Shown here: piece after piece, positions 46,020 to 57,830 of the stretch
How the letters are laid out: every line of letters starts with the position of its first letter
Numbering within the stretch: position 1 is the first letter of the stretch
Source: Bolinopsis microptera
Lineage: Eukaryota; Ctenophora; Tentaculata; Lobata; Bolinopsidae
DNA length: 64,000 nucleotides
Assembly: GCF_026151205.1 (NCBI RefSeq)
Contig: NC_087082.1
Coordinates: 16,957,401 to 17,021,400 of the forward strand
Direction: 5' to 3'
Notes under the pieces: generated by a model
What the model was told of the DNA's origin: nothing
Databases searched by the model: none
The model's input: the letters and a program-made list of their open reading frames with translations, nothing else
Translations under genes and position numbers: made by a program

Positions 46020-46661
46020 TCGGGATTTATAAGTACTGAAATTTATGCTAAATTATATTGTATTTTGATTTTGAATTATGACACATTTGCTTCTTTTATA
46101 AAAGTTTGATACTTACAACTTATTAGTAGGAGCTGTTACGGGGATTATTTGAAATTTTGAACATTTAAATTTTGCCAGCATTCTTAATGAAGCTGGTTTC
46201 TAGACCATTTCAACGCTTTAAAAACGATATTATGTATGGAGTAAATCTGGTTCCTTATATATTAGTATATTATACTATTGTGTCCAATGATTTGTTATGT
46301 TGCCAAATCTGTTGCAGTTTTTCCCGTAAGAGCTTCTAGTATATAAGATAATATATTTTTAATAAAAATATGTTTTATTTTTTAGAATTTGGATTGAGAG
46401 CATTCATTTGCTTGATTTTTAAACTTTGGTTTTATGTGTGACCCCATAGTTTTTGTTTGGGTAAATTTATTATTATCAATTCGGATCTATCCCATGAGAT
46501 TGTATCATTTCACAAAGTTTTTAATGCATTTGTTTGGTCAAATAATCTCATGACTCATGTCTTAATATAAATCATCTTAGTACCAAAAATTGAAATTGTC
46601 GTTATAATTCATAACACTGAATTAATACAGAAATATCAAGTTACCCTTTTCATATTTGCAG
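46020..46661. other. APEX2 3'UTR and short intergenic region
   Basis: AATAAA at about 46359 may be the polyadenylation signal. The region ends with the acceptor TTTCATATTTGCAG, seven bases before the next start codon. Confidence 0.55.
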
Positions 46662-46668
46662 CGAGAAA

Positions 46669-48677
46669 ATGTATAAAGCTGGATCCTCTGCTAGCACTGA
46701 TATCCTTTTTGGTGATGGTGGCTTAATTTGGGGTTATGAGCATCCCTCCTCACCCGACCAGATTATTCAATCGTCTTTTATCGAAGAGATGAGCACTGTG
46801 AGCAATGAGGTTAAAGATTTACTGGAGACAATTAAGTCAAGAGAAAGGGAGTTGAAGGAACAAGAAAACCAAGTTTATAAGCAGCAACTTAAAGTTGATT
46901 TAAAGGAGAAAGGTCTGATAAATCTCCAGGAAAAGGTGAACGGTGAGATGGCTAAGTTGGAAAAGGGAGCATTGGACACAGTTGTTACTCTCCAGAATTC
47001 GATTGTAGAGTTAAAGAAAGAAAATCAAAGGCTGAAGGATTCTTTTCAGAGTATGTCAAAGAACCATGCTGCTCTGAAAAGCGAGGTTGAGGTTGTGCAG
47101 TCCAAAAACGCCAAGCTAGAAAAACAGTTATCAAGTGCTAATGGGAGGATCAAAAACTTGATAAAAATACAAAATGCTAAGATCAAAGAAATCTCAGAAA
47201 ATAAAGAAAACGTTCAATCCCCACCAAAAGGAAAAAGGCTCACCAAAACAAAACCTCAAGTCCAAAGAGAAGACACCAGGAATCCAGAATTAGTAAAAAT
47301 CTTGATGAGGGCTCTTTCTAACATTGATCAAGAATACTTTTCGTCTCTATTTGAAGAAGCATTTCAAAATCAGCACACAAGTCTCCTATCATCCCTTACA
47401 ACATACCTCAAGCAAGTTACACAAAGCTCTGCTGTTGTCCAATATCCAGTGCTGAAACTCACACTGAAGTGTATTGGAGTGATGGCTGAATCCGAGTCCA
47501 GCTCTCCCACGATCAAGGTTATATTCAGGAAGATTGCGGAGGTACTGGGTTCGGAGGGCCAGTATTCTAACAGTGCTCATCTTCACAGTAGACTTCTCAG
47601 TTGTCTAATCCTATCTAAAACCTCCCTCCAGGTACTGCTGCTTGAAACGTGTTTTATTCATTTAATTGAAATTTGAACGTCTAATTCAGTTTAATTGATG
47701 TTAAGATTAAATATGTATTCAATTTCAAAGTCTATGATTATTTAATATTAATTATTGCTTTATCTTTCATCCAGTGTAGAGTTCAGTTTTGCTGTCACGT
47801 TTCAAAAGATGTATTATGTCACCTCCCCAGTATTATGCAAGGCTTAACCCATAGCTTCACTTCAGATACAGTCACTACAGAAGTCACTCAAACAGATTGT
47901 AACAGATGTGCAGGAGGAGGGGGCAGCTGATATCATTCTGGATAACTCAGGCCATTATGTGAGTACTAACCTGGCGGGGAGGTGACACGTGACCGAAATT
48001 AACCAATCAGACTAGACTATTGATCAATCAAATCCCAGAAACACTGTCACGTGTCAAATAATGTGCCTTGCCTCACCAATCCACATTCCACTTATATATT
48101 ATTGTTAGTGTTACCAACAAACTATCACTTCTAAGTTTCAAGAACACCCTCTTTAGAACTTACTATTGTCGAGTTAAGGAACCAAGACTGGAACATACCA
48201 GTTCTTAAATGTAAAACCGCTGATATTCAGCTGTGATCGACAATAATTGTTGATATGACCAATGATTCGTTTAAAACGAATTCTTATATTGTAGACTTTT
48301 CATAACATACGTTTCTCCGTCAGGTCTTACTGAGTTGTCTGACAGATCCAATCCAAGTCAAGTACATTCTTAACATTCTGATCCTGCTGACCCTAAACTC
48401 TGGTCCCACAGACCAAATATTTCCTGCTCTGGTGCCTTATCTGGACAGATTGTTAGAGCTAATGGAGGAGGGGGACACAGAAATAATCACCAGTGTTTCC
48501 ATACTTCTTCAGCGAGTTTCATCTCTCCAACCTGCCAAGTACAGGTTGAAACAGAGTGCCAGCTTACTGAGAAGAATGATAACTGAACATAGTTGTAGTA
48601 ATAGTTTAGTAGTGTTGAATTGTAAAGCTGTCTTGATGAATATTGATTGTTTTAGACAAATTCCTGGTGGAAGTTGA
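46669..48677 (+). CDS. ccdc138: CCDC138-like coiled-coil protein
   Basis: Three exons: 46669-47631, 47866-47958, 48324-48677; phases agree, giving 469 codons (human CCDC138 has 665). Residues ~35-190 are a long coiled coil (IKSRERELKEQENQV and LKKENQRLKDSFQSM segments). After a basic linker (PPKGKRLTKTK), residues ~205-469 are helical and armadillo-like. The register of the coiled coil, the LHSRLLSCLILSKTS segment and the VSILLQRVSSLQ end follow human CCDC138, a little-studied protein of the centrosomal coiled-coil type. The identification is by pattern and could be wrong. The N-terminus is shorter than human, and the start directly follows an acceptor AG. Confidence 0.65.
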
Positions 48678-49190
48678 GTGATACATTTGATTGTTTTCAA
48701 TTTACTTCAATCTGCATTATGAGGAGTAAGATTGGTCGGTGAATCTTTTTGTTGACATGATCCATATCCTAGATGACCTTATACACATAAACAATTGACA
48801 TAATATAATTATACAGAAATAAGTTTGGAATCGGAAATTTCAGTATTATTTGTAATGTTACTTACAGACTTTGTATATAATATAAATTATAGTTAATGAA
48901 ATTAATAATTTATGGTTTACAAAAATAGATCTATATTACAATGAAGATAATGGTGATTACTGATTTTGTATTTAATTTTGCTAACATCTGTTCAAAACCG
49001 CGAGTAAAGAACTATTCTTGGTGAATAGAAGAAGAATGATAAACTTAGTCTTAATGAATACCATTAAATTTTTTGATAAATTTTATTCGTCCTAATGATG
49101 AGGTGTTGTCAAAGTTTCTATTTAATTGAAAATTAAATCAATATTAATGTCTTTAAAAATCTTATTCAGAATATTTATAAGGTTCAAGCT
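48678..49190. other. Intergenic between the CCDC138-like gene and the BTB array
   Basis: AT-rich. No gene or repeat is seen. An acceptor-like TCTTATTCAG lies 21 bp before the first BTB start codon. Confidence 0.45.
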
Positions 49191-50923
49191 ATGGCTCCAA
49201 GAATAAAAGTACCTGCCAACTTTGGTGTAGAACATATCAACTCTCCTGTACACAGAAATCTGCTTCTTAAGCTGAGAGATGGACAAGAGATCAGAACTAA
49301 TTCCATGATCATGTCCTATAACAGTCCTGTTATTGACAAGCTGACCACCAACCTGTTTCAGGTAAGAATATTATTAATAAATATTAAGAGCAGGACGATA
49401 TTTTGAGTAAAATTGGCGATTGTACAATTATGTGCTATAAATATCCTTACGATTAAACTTCTCTTTTAGGCGATGTTTAACTTAAATGGTTAAATTCTAT
49501 TAATTAATATCTGGCCTGTTTCAGTCGTCTATTGAGGTGGATGATTTCGCAAATCCAGCAGTCGACTGTTTTGTTGAAGCGATGTACTCTGGTGAAGTTG
49601 ATAAACTAGAAAAAGACATCTTTGAAGATGTAAACAAAATGGCACATGTATTCGATGTGTCCTGGTTGACTAAGAGGTGCCTGAAGTTTTACAAAGCAGA
49701 AGTACTGAAGTTTGAGAACAACTCGTACGAAGAAATGTTATTTGCTTGTGAGATTGCTAGCAGGGCTCATTATAATTTGAAAGACAGCAAATATGTCAGC
49801 TGCTTTGTGAAAAATATTACTTTCGGCGAAAATGGAAGATTTATCTTCTTACAGAGATATATGGCTGGTTTTTCTGAGCTACCCAAACGTCGGATTGACA
49901 TGTCCCTCGCTATTGCTGCTAATGATTTGAACATCATTAGCAATTGTCTTATAACTTACGTTTCCTTAACCCTGAAATGCAAAGGATTGGATGAGAATTC
50001 TCTGTACATTTTACAGAAGCTGGATGTTCAGAAGTTCAGCCGTACTTTTCCCTCTTATTTGAATGATTTAACCAACTTCCTTGCTGCTGTATCTGAAGAT
50101 TCTGAATGTGCTGAACTTAAAGCAGTTGTAGAGAAGTTTGTTAAAGGGGGGAATACTGAAGAGTCAAGTAGCTCTAAAGAAGAGCTAGAAGTTGATGAAA
50201 ATACTGAAGATGTACAAGACAGTGATGATGAAGATTGTAAAGATGTTGCTAATCAAACTGAGGAAGTAGAATCAGGTAAATGATTTAATATGTAATTGGT
50301 TAATTAATGTAATTTTACAATTTAAACTTTCGGAATTCTTTATTCTTAAACAAACGAAATAACTACTAGTAGTAACTAATAGTTACTTAGTAACTACTAG
50401 TATTGACACGTTATTAACAGGTATCAATCAAGTGTTCCATGTATAATATTTAATCTATTTCTAGGTTGGATACAGTGTGGTAGTTACACAAGTTACACAA
50501 GCTACACTCTGTCACACTACGAACCAGTACAGATGATAACTAACACTACACTGTCAGTGAACATTATTGAAGTGTATTATACTCTATCTGGAGAAGGTGG
50601 GAGTAGTTGAGGAATATATTCAGATTTATAGAGATGTTAAAACCAATCAGTGGAGTTATGTTATTGAGGGATGTACTCCAAACAATTACAATACACAGTT
50701 TCTAAACAATGTACCAGCTGATAAACTCAAACACTGGATAATAACCAAAACTTCTACACACCTAAAGGTAGTGTGTAACAGAGTGACAGTTCTCAATTTC
50801 AACTTTGCTACTGACTACAAACCAGGTTCTGAGAATAGTCACCAGGTTTGGTTGAAAAGGTGCACAAAAATACGACTTATTGATTATTATGATGACTTAC
50901 TTGTTTTGAATACAGGCGGTTAA
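49191..50923 (+). pseudogene. BTB-BACK gene copy 1, frameshifted in exon 3
   Basis: Three exons: 49191-49361, 49525-50275, 50465-50923. The BTB fold (residues ~15-125: LRDGQEIRTNSMIMSYNSPV, then YSGEVDKLEKDIFEDVNKMA) is followed by a BACK-like helical region (EEMLFACEIASRAHYN) and an acidic Ser/Glu tail. In exon 3 an extra T makes AGT AGT TGA, a premature stop at 50608-50610 after 355 codons. The rest of the C-terminal domain continues in the next frame to 50923 and is well preserved. It is either a recent pseudogene or a truncated but usable BTB-BACK protein. Paralogs at 51420, 53651 and 62404 keep the frame. Confidence 0.8.
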
Positions 50924-51419
50924 TTTATGTAAATTAGACAGATATGACCTCTAAACTATAATTAGTGGAAATACTTTCCGAACTATTCAAGTGTTATCTT
51001 ATTTACCAACTGAACAGTGTATACACAGTGTACTTGTAATATACACATAATTCGGTTGTGAACTAATCAACTGTGGTCAGTTTTATGTGATTTATCTCAA
51101 TGTGCTTTTTGTTCTTAACGACGAGATTAATTAATGTTATAACTTTTTTAAAGCAATATTTCAATATTTCAACTGAAAAAAGCTGGCAGTTACTTTGATA
51201 TTAAGTATTGTTATGGCATGTTAAAGATTATTTTTATTGTTTTGATTTTATTCTTCCTCACGACTTTTTGAATGAATAGTACCTTTTTATTGTTTGATTG
51301 TTACCAATTGTTTTTATACACATTGAATTCGGAATGTTCTACACGCTACAGTTATCAATTATAGTCTTTAATTCTACGGGCTCTCAATTCGCAATTTAAT
51401 TTTTAGCAGTCGCTACGTT

Positions 51420-53149
51420 ATGGCTCCAAAAATAAAAGTACCTGCTAACTTTGGTGTAGAGCACATCAACTCTCCTGTACACGGAAATCTGCTTTTTAAG
51501 CTGAGAGATGGACAAGAGATCAGAACTAATTCCATGATCATGTCCTACAACAGTCCTGTTATTGACAAGTTGACCACCAACCTGTTTCAGGTAAAAAATA
51601 TTTTTAATAAATATTAAGAGCAGGACTATACTTTCAATAAAATTGGTGACTACTGACTGACGACTGTACAATTATGTGCTTTCAATATCCTTACAATCAA
51701 ACTTCTATTTATTTTTTCTATTAGGCGATGTTTAATTTATAATGCTTAAATTTATTAATTAATATCTGGCCCATTTCAGTCGTCTATTGAGGTGGATGAT
51801 TTCGCCAAACCAGCAGTCGACTGTTTTGTTGAAGCGCTGTACTCTGGTGAAGTTTATAAACTGGACAAAGACATCTTTGAAGAAGTAAACAAAATGGCAC
51901 GTGTATTTGATGTGTCCTGGTTGACTAAGAGATGCCTGAAGTTTTACAAAACAGAAGTACTGAAGTTTGAGAACAACTCGTACGAAGAGATGTTATTTGC
52001 TTGTGAGATTGCTAGCAGGGCGCATTATAATCTGAAAGACAGCAGATACGTCAGCTGCTTTGTGAAGAATGTTACTTTCAGTGGTAATGGCAAATTTTTC
52101 TTCTTACAGAGATATATGGCTGGATTTGCTGAGATTTCCAAACGTAGGATTGACATGTCCCTTGCTATTGCTGCGAATAACTTGAACATTATCGGCAACT
52201 GTCTCATATCCTATATTTCATTAACCTTAAAATGCAAAGGATTGGATGAGAATTCCCTGTACATGCTTCAAAAACTAGATTTCCAAAAGTTTAGCCGTAC
52301 TTTCCCTTCGGAATTAAATGATTTATGTGAAGTTATGGCCGCTGTAACTGAACATTCTGAATGTGCTGAAACGAAAGCGGTTGTAGAGAAGTTTGTTAAA
52401 GGGAGAAATACTGAAGAGTCAAGTAGCTCTAAAGAAGAGCTAGAAGTTGATGAAAATAGTGAAGATGTACAAGACAGTGATGGTGAGGATTGTAAAGATG
52501 TTACTAATCAGACTGAGGAAATAGAATCAAGTAAATGATATAATATGTAATAGTATAGGTTAACTAAAGTATTTTAACAATTTAAACTTTCAAAATTCTT
52601 TATTCTTATACTTTTATACGTATTTATTCGCACGTTATTTACACGTATCACGGTATCAAATCAAGTGTTCCATATATAATATTTAATCTATTATTTATAG
52701 GTTGGATACAGTGTGTTAAGAGTACATACTACACCCTGTCACACTACGAACCAGTACAGATGATAACTTACACTACACAGTCAGAGAACTGTATTGTTGT
52801 GTATTATACTCTATCTGGAGAAGGTGGGAGTAGTGAGCAAAATATTGGGATTTATAGAAATGCTAAAACCAAACAGTGGAGTTATATTATTGTGGGATGT
52901 ACTCCAAACAATTACAATACACAGTTTCTAAACAATGTACCAGCTGATAAATTCAAACACTGGATAATAACCAAAACTTCTACACACCTAAAGGTAGTGT
53001 GTAACAGAGTGACAGTTCTCAATTTCAACTTTGCTACTGACTACACACCAGGTTATGAGAATAGTCACCAGATTTGGTTGAAAAGGTGCACGAAAATAAG
53101 ACTTTCTAATTATCATGGTGATACACTTGTTTTAAATACGGTCTGTTAG
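51420..53149 (+). CDS. BTB-BACK protein with beta-rich C-terminal domain, copy 2
   Basis: Exons 51420-51590, 51780-52530, 52701-53149, giving 456 codons. The BTB domain dimerises and commonly links substrates to Cullin-3 ligases (family knowledge). The BACK-like segment follows, then an acidic linker (~265-305). The C-terminal ~145 residues contain HYEPVQMIT, LKHWIITKTSTHLKVVCN-type and VLNFNF strands. This C-terminal block resembles an uncharacterised domain of invertebrate predicted proteins with a W-I-I-T-K-T...L-x-V-x-C-N core; I cannot name it. The exon 2 donor is A|GT, against G|GT in its paralogs. It shares the 3' half of exon 2 almost identically with copy 3, suggesting gene conversion. 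An acceptor TTTTTAG precedes the ATG. Confidence 0.87.
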
Positions 53150-53650
53150 TTTATGTAAATTAGGCAGATCTGACCTCTAAACTATAATTAGTGGAAATTC
53201 TTTCCGGATTATTAAAATGTTATCTTATTTACCAGCTGAACAGTGTTTACACAGTGTACTTGTAATATAAACGTAATTCAGTTTTGAACTAATTTATCAA
53301 CTGAGGTCAGTTTTAGGTGATTTATCTCAATGTGCTTTTTGTTTTAAACGACAAGATTAATTAATTTTGTTCCTTTTTTAAGCAATATTTCAAATTTTGA
53401 ACTGAGAAAAGCTGGCAGTCACTTTGATATTGAGTATTGTTATGGCATGTTAAACATTATTTCTATTGTTTTGATTTGATTCTTCCTCACAACTTTTTGA
53501 ATGAATAGTACCTTTTTATTGTTTGGTTGTTGCCAATTGTTTTTATACACATTTTAAATTCGGAATGTTCTACACGTTACATTTATCAATTATAGTATTT
53601 AATTCTACGGGCTCTAAATTCACAATTTATGTTTTAGCAGTTGCTACGTT

Positions 53651-55360
53651 ATGGCTCCAAAAATAAAAGTACCTGCCAACTTTGGTGTAGAACACATCAA
53701 CTCTCCTGTACACGGAAATCTGCTTCTTAAGCTGAGAGATGGACAAGAGATCAGAACTAATTCCATGATCATGTCCTATAACAGTCCTGTTATTGACAAG
53801 CTCACCACCAACCTGTTTCAGGTAAAATATTTAATACTGTTCGTATAATGAAATTCGCTACTTTTCAATTAAATGCTTACAAGATTATTTGGTAAATTTG
53901 ACAATTCGATTCTAAATAATGTACGGTTATGAACTGTAAAATATATTAATATCCTGCACAATTTCAGTCCACGCTAGAAATGGACGATTTCACAAAACAG
54001 GCAGTCGACTGTTTTGTTGAAGCGCTGTACTCTGGTGAAGTTGATAAACTAGAAAAAGACATCTTTGAAGATGTAAACAAAATGGCACATGTATTCGATG
54101 TGTCCTGGTTGACTAAGAGATGTCTAACGTTTTATAAAGCAGAAGTACTGAAGTTTGAGAAAAACTCGTACGAAGAAATGTTATTTGCTTGTGAGATTGC
54201 TAGCAGGGCGCATTATAATCTGAAAGACAGCAGATATGTCAGCTGCTTTGTGAAGAATGTTACTTTCGGTGAAATTGGAAAATTCGTCTTCTTACACAGA
54301 TATATGGCTGGATTTGCTGAGATTTCCAAACGTAGGATTGACACGTCCCTCGCTATTGCTGCGAATAACTTGAACATTATCGGCAACTGTCTCATATCCT
54401 ATATTTCATTAACCTTAAAATGCAAAGGATTGGATGAGAATTCCCTGTACATGCTTCAAAAACTAGATTTCCAAAAGTTTAGCCGTACTTTCCCTTCGGA
54501 ATTAAATGATTTATGTGAAGTTATGGCCGCTGTAACTGAACATTCTGAATGTGCTGAAACGAAAGCGGTTGTAGAGAAGTTTGTTAAAGGGAGAAATACT
54601 GAAGAGTCAAGTAGCTCTAAAGAAGAGCTAGAAGTTGATGAAAATACTGAAGATGTACAAGACAGTGATGGTGAGGATTGTAAAGATGTTGCTAATCAAA
54701 CTGAGGAAATAGAATCAGGTAAATGGTATTACATGTAATAGGTTAATTAAGATATTTCTACAATTGAAACTTTCAGAATTCTTTATTTTTAAACAAACCT
54801 AATAACTACTATAACTACTAGTTACTAATAGTTACGCAGTAACTACTAGTATTGACACGTTATTTACGTATCAATCAAGTGTTCCATATATAATATTTAA
54901 TATATTTCTAGGTTGGATACAGTGTGTTATTGACACTTACTACCCCCTGTCACACTACGAACCAGTACAGATGATAACTAACACTACAGAGTCAAAGAAC
55001 TATATTGAAGTGTGGTATACTCTACCTCGGGAAGGTGGGAGTAGTGAGAAAGAAATTCTGATTTATAGAGATGCTAAAACCAATCAGTGGAGTTATTATA
55101 TTGGGGGATGTACTCCAGGGAATTACAATACACAGTTTATAAACAATGTACCAGCTGATAAACTCAAACACTGGATAATAACCAAAACTTCTACACACCT
55201 AAAGGTAGTGTGTAACAGAGTGACAGTTCTCAATTTCAACTTTGCTACTGACTACACACCAGGTTATGAGAATAGTCACCAGGTTTGGTTGAAAAGGTGC
55301 ACAAAAATAAAACTTTTTATTTATTATGATGAGTTACTTGTTTTAAATACGGGCGGTTAG
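53651..55360 (+). CDS. BTB-BACK protein, copy 3
   Basis: Exons 53651-53821, 53968-54718, 54912-55360, giving 456 codons. The domain plan matches copy 2. Intron 1 and the first codons of exon 2 (TCCACGCTAGAAATGG) differ from copies 1, 2 and 4, while the rest of exon 2 is nearly identical to copy 2. In the BTB region it is closer to copy 1 (EDVNKMAHVF). The stop is four bases before the insertion of the nested transposons, so its native 3'UTR is displaced by 6.3 kb. Confidence 0.87.
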
Positions 55361-55375
55361 TTTAGGGGTCGTTCA

Positions 55376-57830
55376 GGCAAGTTTCCATAAACGATATTTT
55401 ATGATCGGCGCCGATAATCGCTTATTGAGCGCTTTTTCGGCGCTTTTTAAAAAAAACCGTTTACAATCGCTTTTTTTACGATTATAAACGGTTCAAAAAA
55501 AATCGCTTATAATCGAATATAATTGATGTCATAATTCAAAAAAGCGCTTTTTTGAATTTAAAAGCGCTTATAAGCGCTTTTAAGCGCTTTTAAGCGCTTA
55601 CTAGCGTCGCTGAGCGATTTGAAAACGGTTTTCCAGTAGGATTGGCGCCAAAAACAGGTGGATAAGCGGTTGGCCGGATAAGCGATTCGTAGGCGCTTTT
55701 TTGAACCATTTATAAGCGATTATAAGCGCTTATAATTGGGGTGCAATTTAGCTGTTTGTAAAGCGCAAATAAAGCGCTTATAAGCTCTTTTAAAATTGAG
55801 TCAGGAAAACGCTATATTACATCTTATAACGCTTATAATCGATTATAAGCGGTTTTTTAGAAATCGCTTATTACGGCTAATTCATCGCTATTTCACCGCT
55901 TTTACCGCTTTTCCTATCATCCATGGCCAGGTGAGCAGGAATTAAAAAGCGCTTATAAGCGCTTTTTTGATGCTGCCCCTAGCCTGGTCGGAACGGGGTA
56001 GTGCCCGGAATTTAAAAGCGCTTATAAGCGATTTCTCAATTCCCCTTAACCTGGTTGGAACTTTCATGTGCTTTTCTGAGCAACCTGGGGTGCACCGGCA
56101 GAGTCAGGATTTAAAAGCGCTTATAGGCGCTTATGATCGCTTTTCTACCACTTTTCCTATCACCCATGGCATGGGTTGGCAAGAATTATAAAGCGCTTAT
56201 AAGCGTTTTTCAATGCTGCCCCTTACCTGGTCGGAACGGGGGAGTGCCCGGAATAAAAAAGCGCTCATAAGCGCTTTTTAAATGCTGCCCCTAACCTGGT
56301 CGGAACTGGAAATCAGAGTGCCCGCTTATAAGTGCTTTTCTGAGCAACCTGGGGTGCACCGGCAGAGTCAGGATTAAAAAGCGCTTATGATCGCTTTTCT
56401 ACCGCTTTTCCTATCACCCATGGCCTGGTTGGCAAGAATTATAAAGCGCTTATAAGCGTTTTTTCAATGCTGCCCCTAACCTGTTCGGAACGGGGGTGTG
56501 CCCGGAATTAAAAAGCGCTTATAAACGATTTCTCAATTCTCTTCAACCTGGTCGGAACTGGAGAGTGCCCACTTGCATGTGCTTTTCTGAGCAACCTGGG
56601 GTGCACCGGCAGAGTCAGGATTTAAAAGCGCTTATAGGCGCTTATGATTGCTTTTCTACCGCTTTTCCCATCACCCATGGCCTGGTTGGCAAGAATTAGA
56701 AAGCGCTTATAAGCGTTTTTTCAATGCTGCCCCTAACCTGGTCGGAACGGGGGAGTGCCTGGAATTAATAAGCGCTTATAAGCGATTTCTCAATTCCCCT
56801 TAACCTGGTCGGAACTAGAAATCAGAGTGCCCGATTATAAGTGCTTTTCTGTGCAACCTGGGGTGCACCGGCAGAGTCAGGATTTAAAAGCGCTTATAGG
56901 CGCTTATGATCGCTTTTCTACCGCTTTTCCCATTACCCATGGCCTGGTTGGCAAGAATTTTAAGCGCTTTTTCAATGCTACCCCTAACCTGGTCGGAACG
57001 GGGGAGTGCCTGGAATTAATATGCGCTTATAAGCGATTTCTGAATTCCCCTTAACCTGGTCGGAACTGGAAATCAGAGTGCCCGCTTATAAGTTCTTTTC
57101 TGTGCAACCTGGGGTGCACCGGCAGAGTCAGGATTTAAAAGCGCTTATAGGCGCTTATGATCGCTTTTCTACCGCTTTTCCCATTACCCATGGCCTGGTT
57201 GGCAAGAATTTTAAGCGCTTTTTCAATGCTACCCCTAACCTGGTCGGAACGGGGGAGTGCCTGGAATTAATATGCGCTTATAAGCGATTTCTGAATTCCC
57301 CTTAACCTGGTCGGAACTGGAAATCAGAGTGCCCGCTTATAAGTTCTTTTCTGTGCAACCTGGGGTGCACCGGCAGAGTCAGGATTTAAAAGCGCTTATA
57401 GGCGCTTATGATCGCTTTTCTACCGCTTTTCCTATCGCCCATGGCCTGGTTGGCAGGAATTAGAAAGCGCTTATAAGCGCTTTTTCAATGCTGCCACTAA
57501 CCTGGTCGCAACGGGGGAGTGCCCGGAATTAAAAGGCGCTTATAAGCACTTTTTCAATGCTGCCCCTAACCTGGTCGGAACGGGGGAGTGCCCGGAATTT
57601 AAAAGCGCTTATAGTTATAAGCGATTTCTCAATTCCCTTCAACCTGGTCGGAACTGGAGAGTGCCCACTCGTATGTGCTTTTCTGAGCAAACTGGGGTGC
57701 ACCGGCAGAGTCAGGATTTAAAAGCGCTTATAGGCGCTTATGATCGCTTATCTACCGCTTTTCCCATCACCCATGGGCACCTAAGGATTTGAAAAGCGGT
57801 TATAAGTTATAAGCGATTACAATCACTTTT
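55376..57830 (+). repeat. Left arm of the foldback element
   Basis: 2.45 kb. The outer part to ~55930 is unique palindrome-rich sequence. Then come seven tandem units, each with the segment ACCTGGTCGGAAC, the marker GTGCACCGGCAGAGTCAGGA and AAGCGCTTATAGGCGCTTAT. Units at about 56830-57080 and 57080-57330 are practically identical. The repeated open frames through the units are by-products of the repetition. Confidence 0.9.

Noticed and set aside
55967..57305. Repeated small frames of about 70 codons in the foldback arms
   Set aside because: They recur because the DNA unit recurs, have stops between units, and the mirror arm shows them on the other strand.
55930..57780. CRISPR-like array
   Set aside because: Units of 250-330 bp with repeated spacers in a eukaryotic transposon; no short repeats with unique spacers and no cas genes.
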